Position numbers and translations under genes: made by a program | The notes under the pieces: model-generated | Seen by the model: only the letters and a program-made list of their open reading frames with translations | The model's database searches: none | What the model was told of the DNA's origin: nothing | Source of the DNA: Nitrosococcus wardiae | GTDB lineage: Bacteria; Pseudomonadota; Gammaproteobacteria; Nitrosococcales; Nitrosococcaceae | Length of the DNA: 64,000 nt | NCBI RefSeq assembly: GCF_004421105.1 | Contig: NZ_CP038033.1 | Location: 3,958,641 to 4,022,640 of the forward strand | Reading direction: 5' to 3' | Shown here: piece after piece, positions 62,944 through 64,000 of the stretch | Layout of the letters: each line of letters begins with the position of its first letter | Position numbering within the stretch: the stretch's first letter is position 1

Positions 62944-64000
62944 TCATGAACTGTAAACAACACGCCCCAACAGCTTGGGGTTTACCTCGATGAACTTCTT
63001 TCTGCCTTCCTGAACTCTTCTTACCCTATTCAGTGCTGCAAGCTCATCTATGGCCGCGTCAAGCTTTGCCTTTTCTCTCAGCTTACCGGGGGCATACTGC
63101 TGGATAAGCTTGGTAGGAGCCCTTGTAGTTCTATGCTGCTCGCAATACGAAAGCAACCAGTCCTCGATTTTTTCGGCGTTCTCCCTCCCCTCTGGTGGGG
63201 CAACCTCGTTGAAGACCCGGAGACTTTCACCCAGGTGCCACAGGGTTATGCGACTGGCCGAATCGAAAGAATGGGCGCTTATGGGGCCTCCAACGCCATC
63301 AAAAACATGGAACAGGGCCGCCATCCTGGCCGCGTTTTTCAGCAATTTTGCTTGCCACGTCCTTTAATGTCTTCGAGCTGGCCCCCGGCTTTTAGCTCGC
63401 TTTCAATCTCATCGTGAAATTCAACCCAAGCATCTTTTGCCCCCGGCGATAGGTCGAGCATATTAGGGGTTAGCTCCAGTTTTTATCCATTAGCGTGGGT
63501 GCGTCTAGAATTTCCGCGATCCTATCTTTGAAGCTGTCAAGGGCTGGCCAATCCTCGTTGGGGTCCGTAAAAAAACGAGTCCCCTGGGTGGACCTTGGCC
63601 AGGAAATTAAGAAACGGGCCCATAAAACCAGTCCCCCTAGCCAACCCCCCGATTGCTCAAAGAACCGTTCTAAAACTGATTTTTGTATTCTGCAAATAAG
63701 CCGACACCCTTGCCCCTCTCACGATAAAGCATTCGCTTGTACGTCTGCTTATGGCATTGCTGTCCCGTCCCACAATTTGTTTAGTGTGGCCAAGCCTTCG
63801 CATGATGGAATCCTTGCCCATGCCATGAGAGCCAAGCACAATCCCCGCCTCGGACGACATAATCCCAGCCGAAGGCCATTTCGTGGCTAAGTCCCACTTC
63901 AACCCCTCTGGTGTAAAGTCTTCGTAAACCAGCCTGGGGGTTCTGTGTTCCTCTGGCCTGTTGTGGTCTAGCTCTTTCAGCCTTTCTCTTTCCTTCTCTG
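62944..64000 (-). pseudogene. Replication protein, second copy: 3' part with multiple frameshifts, cut by the window end
   Basis: The last 130 codons are intact apart from one Phe-to-Val change (base 63216). Beyond that eight one-base indels (63335-63339, 63361, 63475, 63619, 63645-63650, 63688, 63753, 63795) break the frame that is open in unit 1. Most lie in homopolymer or doubled-base positions, which looks like sequencing error close to a contig end, not gene decay; I label it broken as written. Confidence 0.7.

Larger units (their letters stand above)
49416..64000. mobile_element. Integrated island, second unit (incomplete, cut by the window end)
   Basis: Starts at the same TTCTAATG as unit 1 and repeats it in the same order and orientation. 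Offsets to unit 1 are 18,064 up to about 38.0 kb, 18,063 to about 43.5 kb, and 18,060 to about 45.2 kb, each step being a one-base shortening in a homopolymer of unit 2. Eight more indels occur between 63335 and 63797. The equivalent of 45939-49415 (rest of the replication gene, alpA, integrase, right end) is outside the window. Confidence 0.88.

Overview
The window reads as a gammaproteobacterial chromosome, most likely a Nitrosococcus-like or related member of the Chromatiales. This is inferred from gene order and protein types (hda / CDP-alcohol transferase / DUF2066 next to purMN, crp next to a YhfA-like OsmC gene, a complete ccm operon, Coq7, E. coli-type SpeD); no ribosomal RNA or ammonia-oxidation gene is present to settle it.

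Bases 1-31351 are ordinary chromosome. They carry the 5' end of recJ, an RpfE-like gene, hda, a PgsA-like gene, DUF2066, purM-purN, dcd, an orphan yajC, two TIGR0428x glycosyltransferases, an SLC13 permease, crp with a divergent OsmC gene, speD, a DUF2868/DUF3482 membrane-GTPase pair, ccmABCDEFGHI (17.2-24.4 kb, closed by a strong terminator), a LysM protein, coq7 and glcF. A scarred stretch follows (27.6-29.6 kb: nested inverted repeats, gene remnants, an IS256-type transposase fragment, and a PRC-barrel/SPW-repeat membrane protein), and then an AMP-forming acyl-CoA ligase.

At 31352 an integrated element begins. One unit is about 18,064 bp (31352-49415), and the same sequence starts again at 49416 and runs to the window end, so two units lie head to tail with the second incomplete. 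The right end of a unit has a P4-type tyrosine integrase, an AlpA-like regulator, a primase-polymerase/DUF3987 replication protein and a repeat-rich palindromic region that looks like an origin. The middle has a Dam-type methyltransferase with a winged-helix/HNH nuclease (a likely type II restriction-modification system). The left half is a set of short minus-strand genes separated by attC-like sites (an integron-cassette cluster with no IntI), two of them HEPN-like, interleaved with several broken copies of a secreted nuclease (SNase-Excalibur) gene, a secreted subtilase, a lipoprotein, and a two-gene operon of a two-TM protein plus an ImmA/IrrE peptidase. No capsid, tail, terminase large subunit or conjugation genes are seen. 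The element therefore looks like a self-replicating integrative island carrying defence and accessory cassettes.

The two copies are nearly identical. The differences I found are single-base changes in homopolymer length plus one substitution, and eight of the indels fall in the last ~0.7 kb of the window, inside the replication gene. That pattern suggests low-quality sequence near a contig end, so the tandem arrangement could be real, could be reads from a circular or multimeric form, or could be partly an assembly product.
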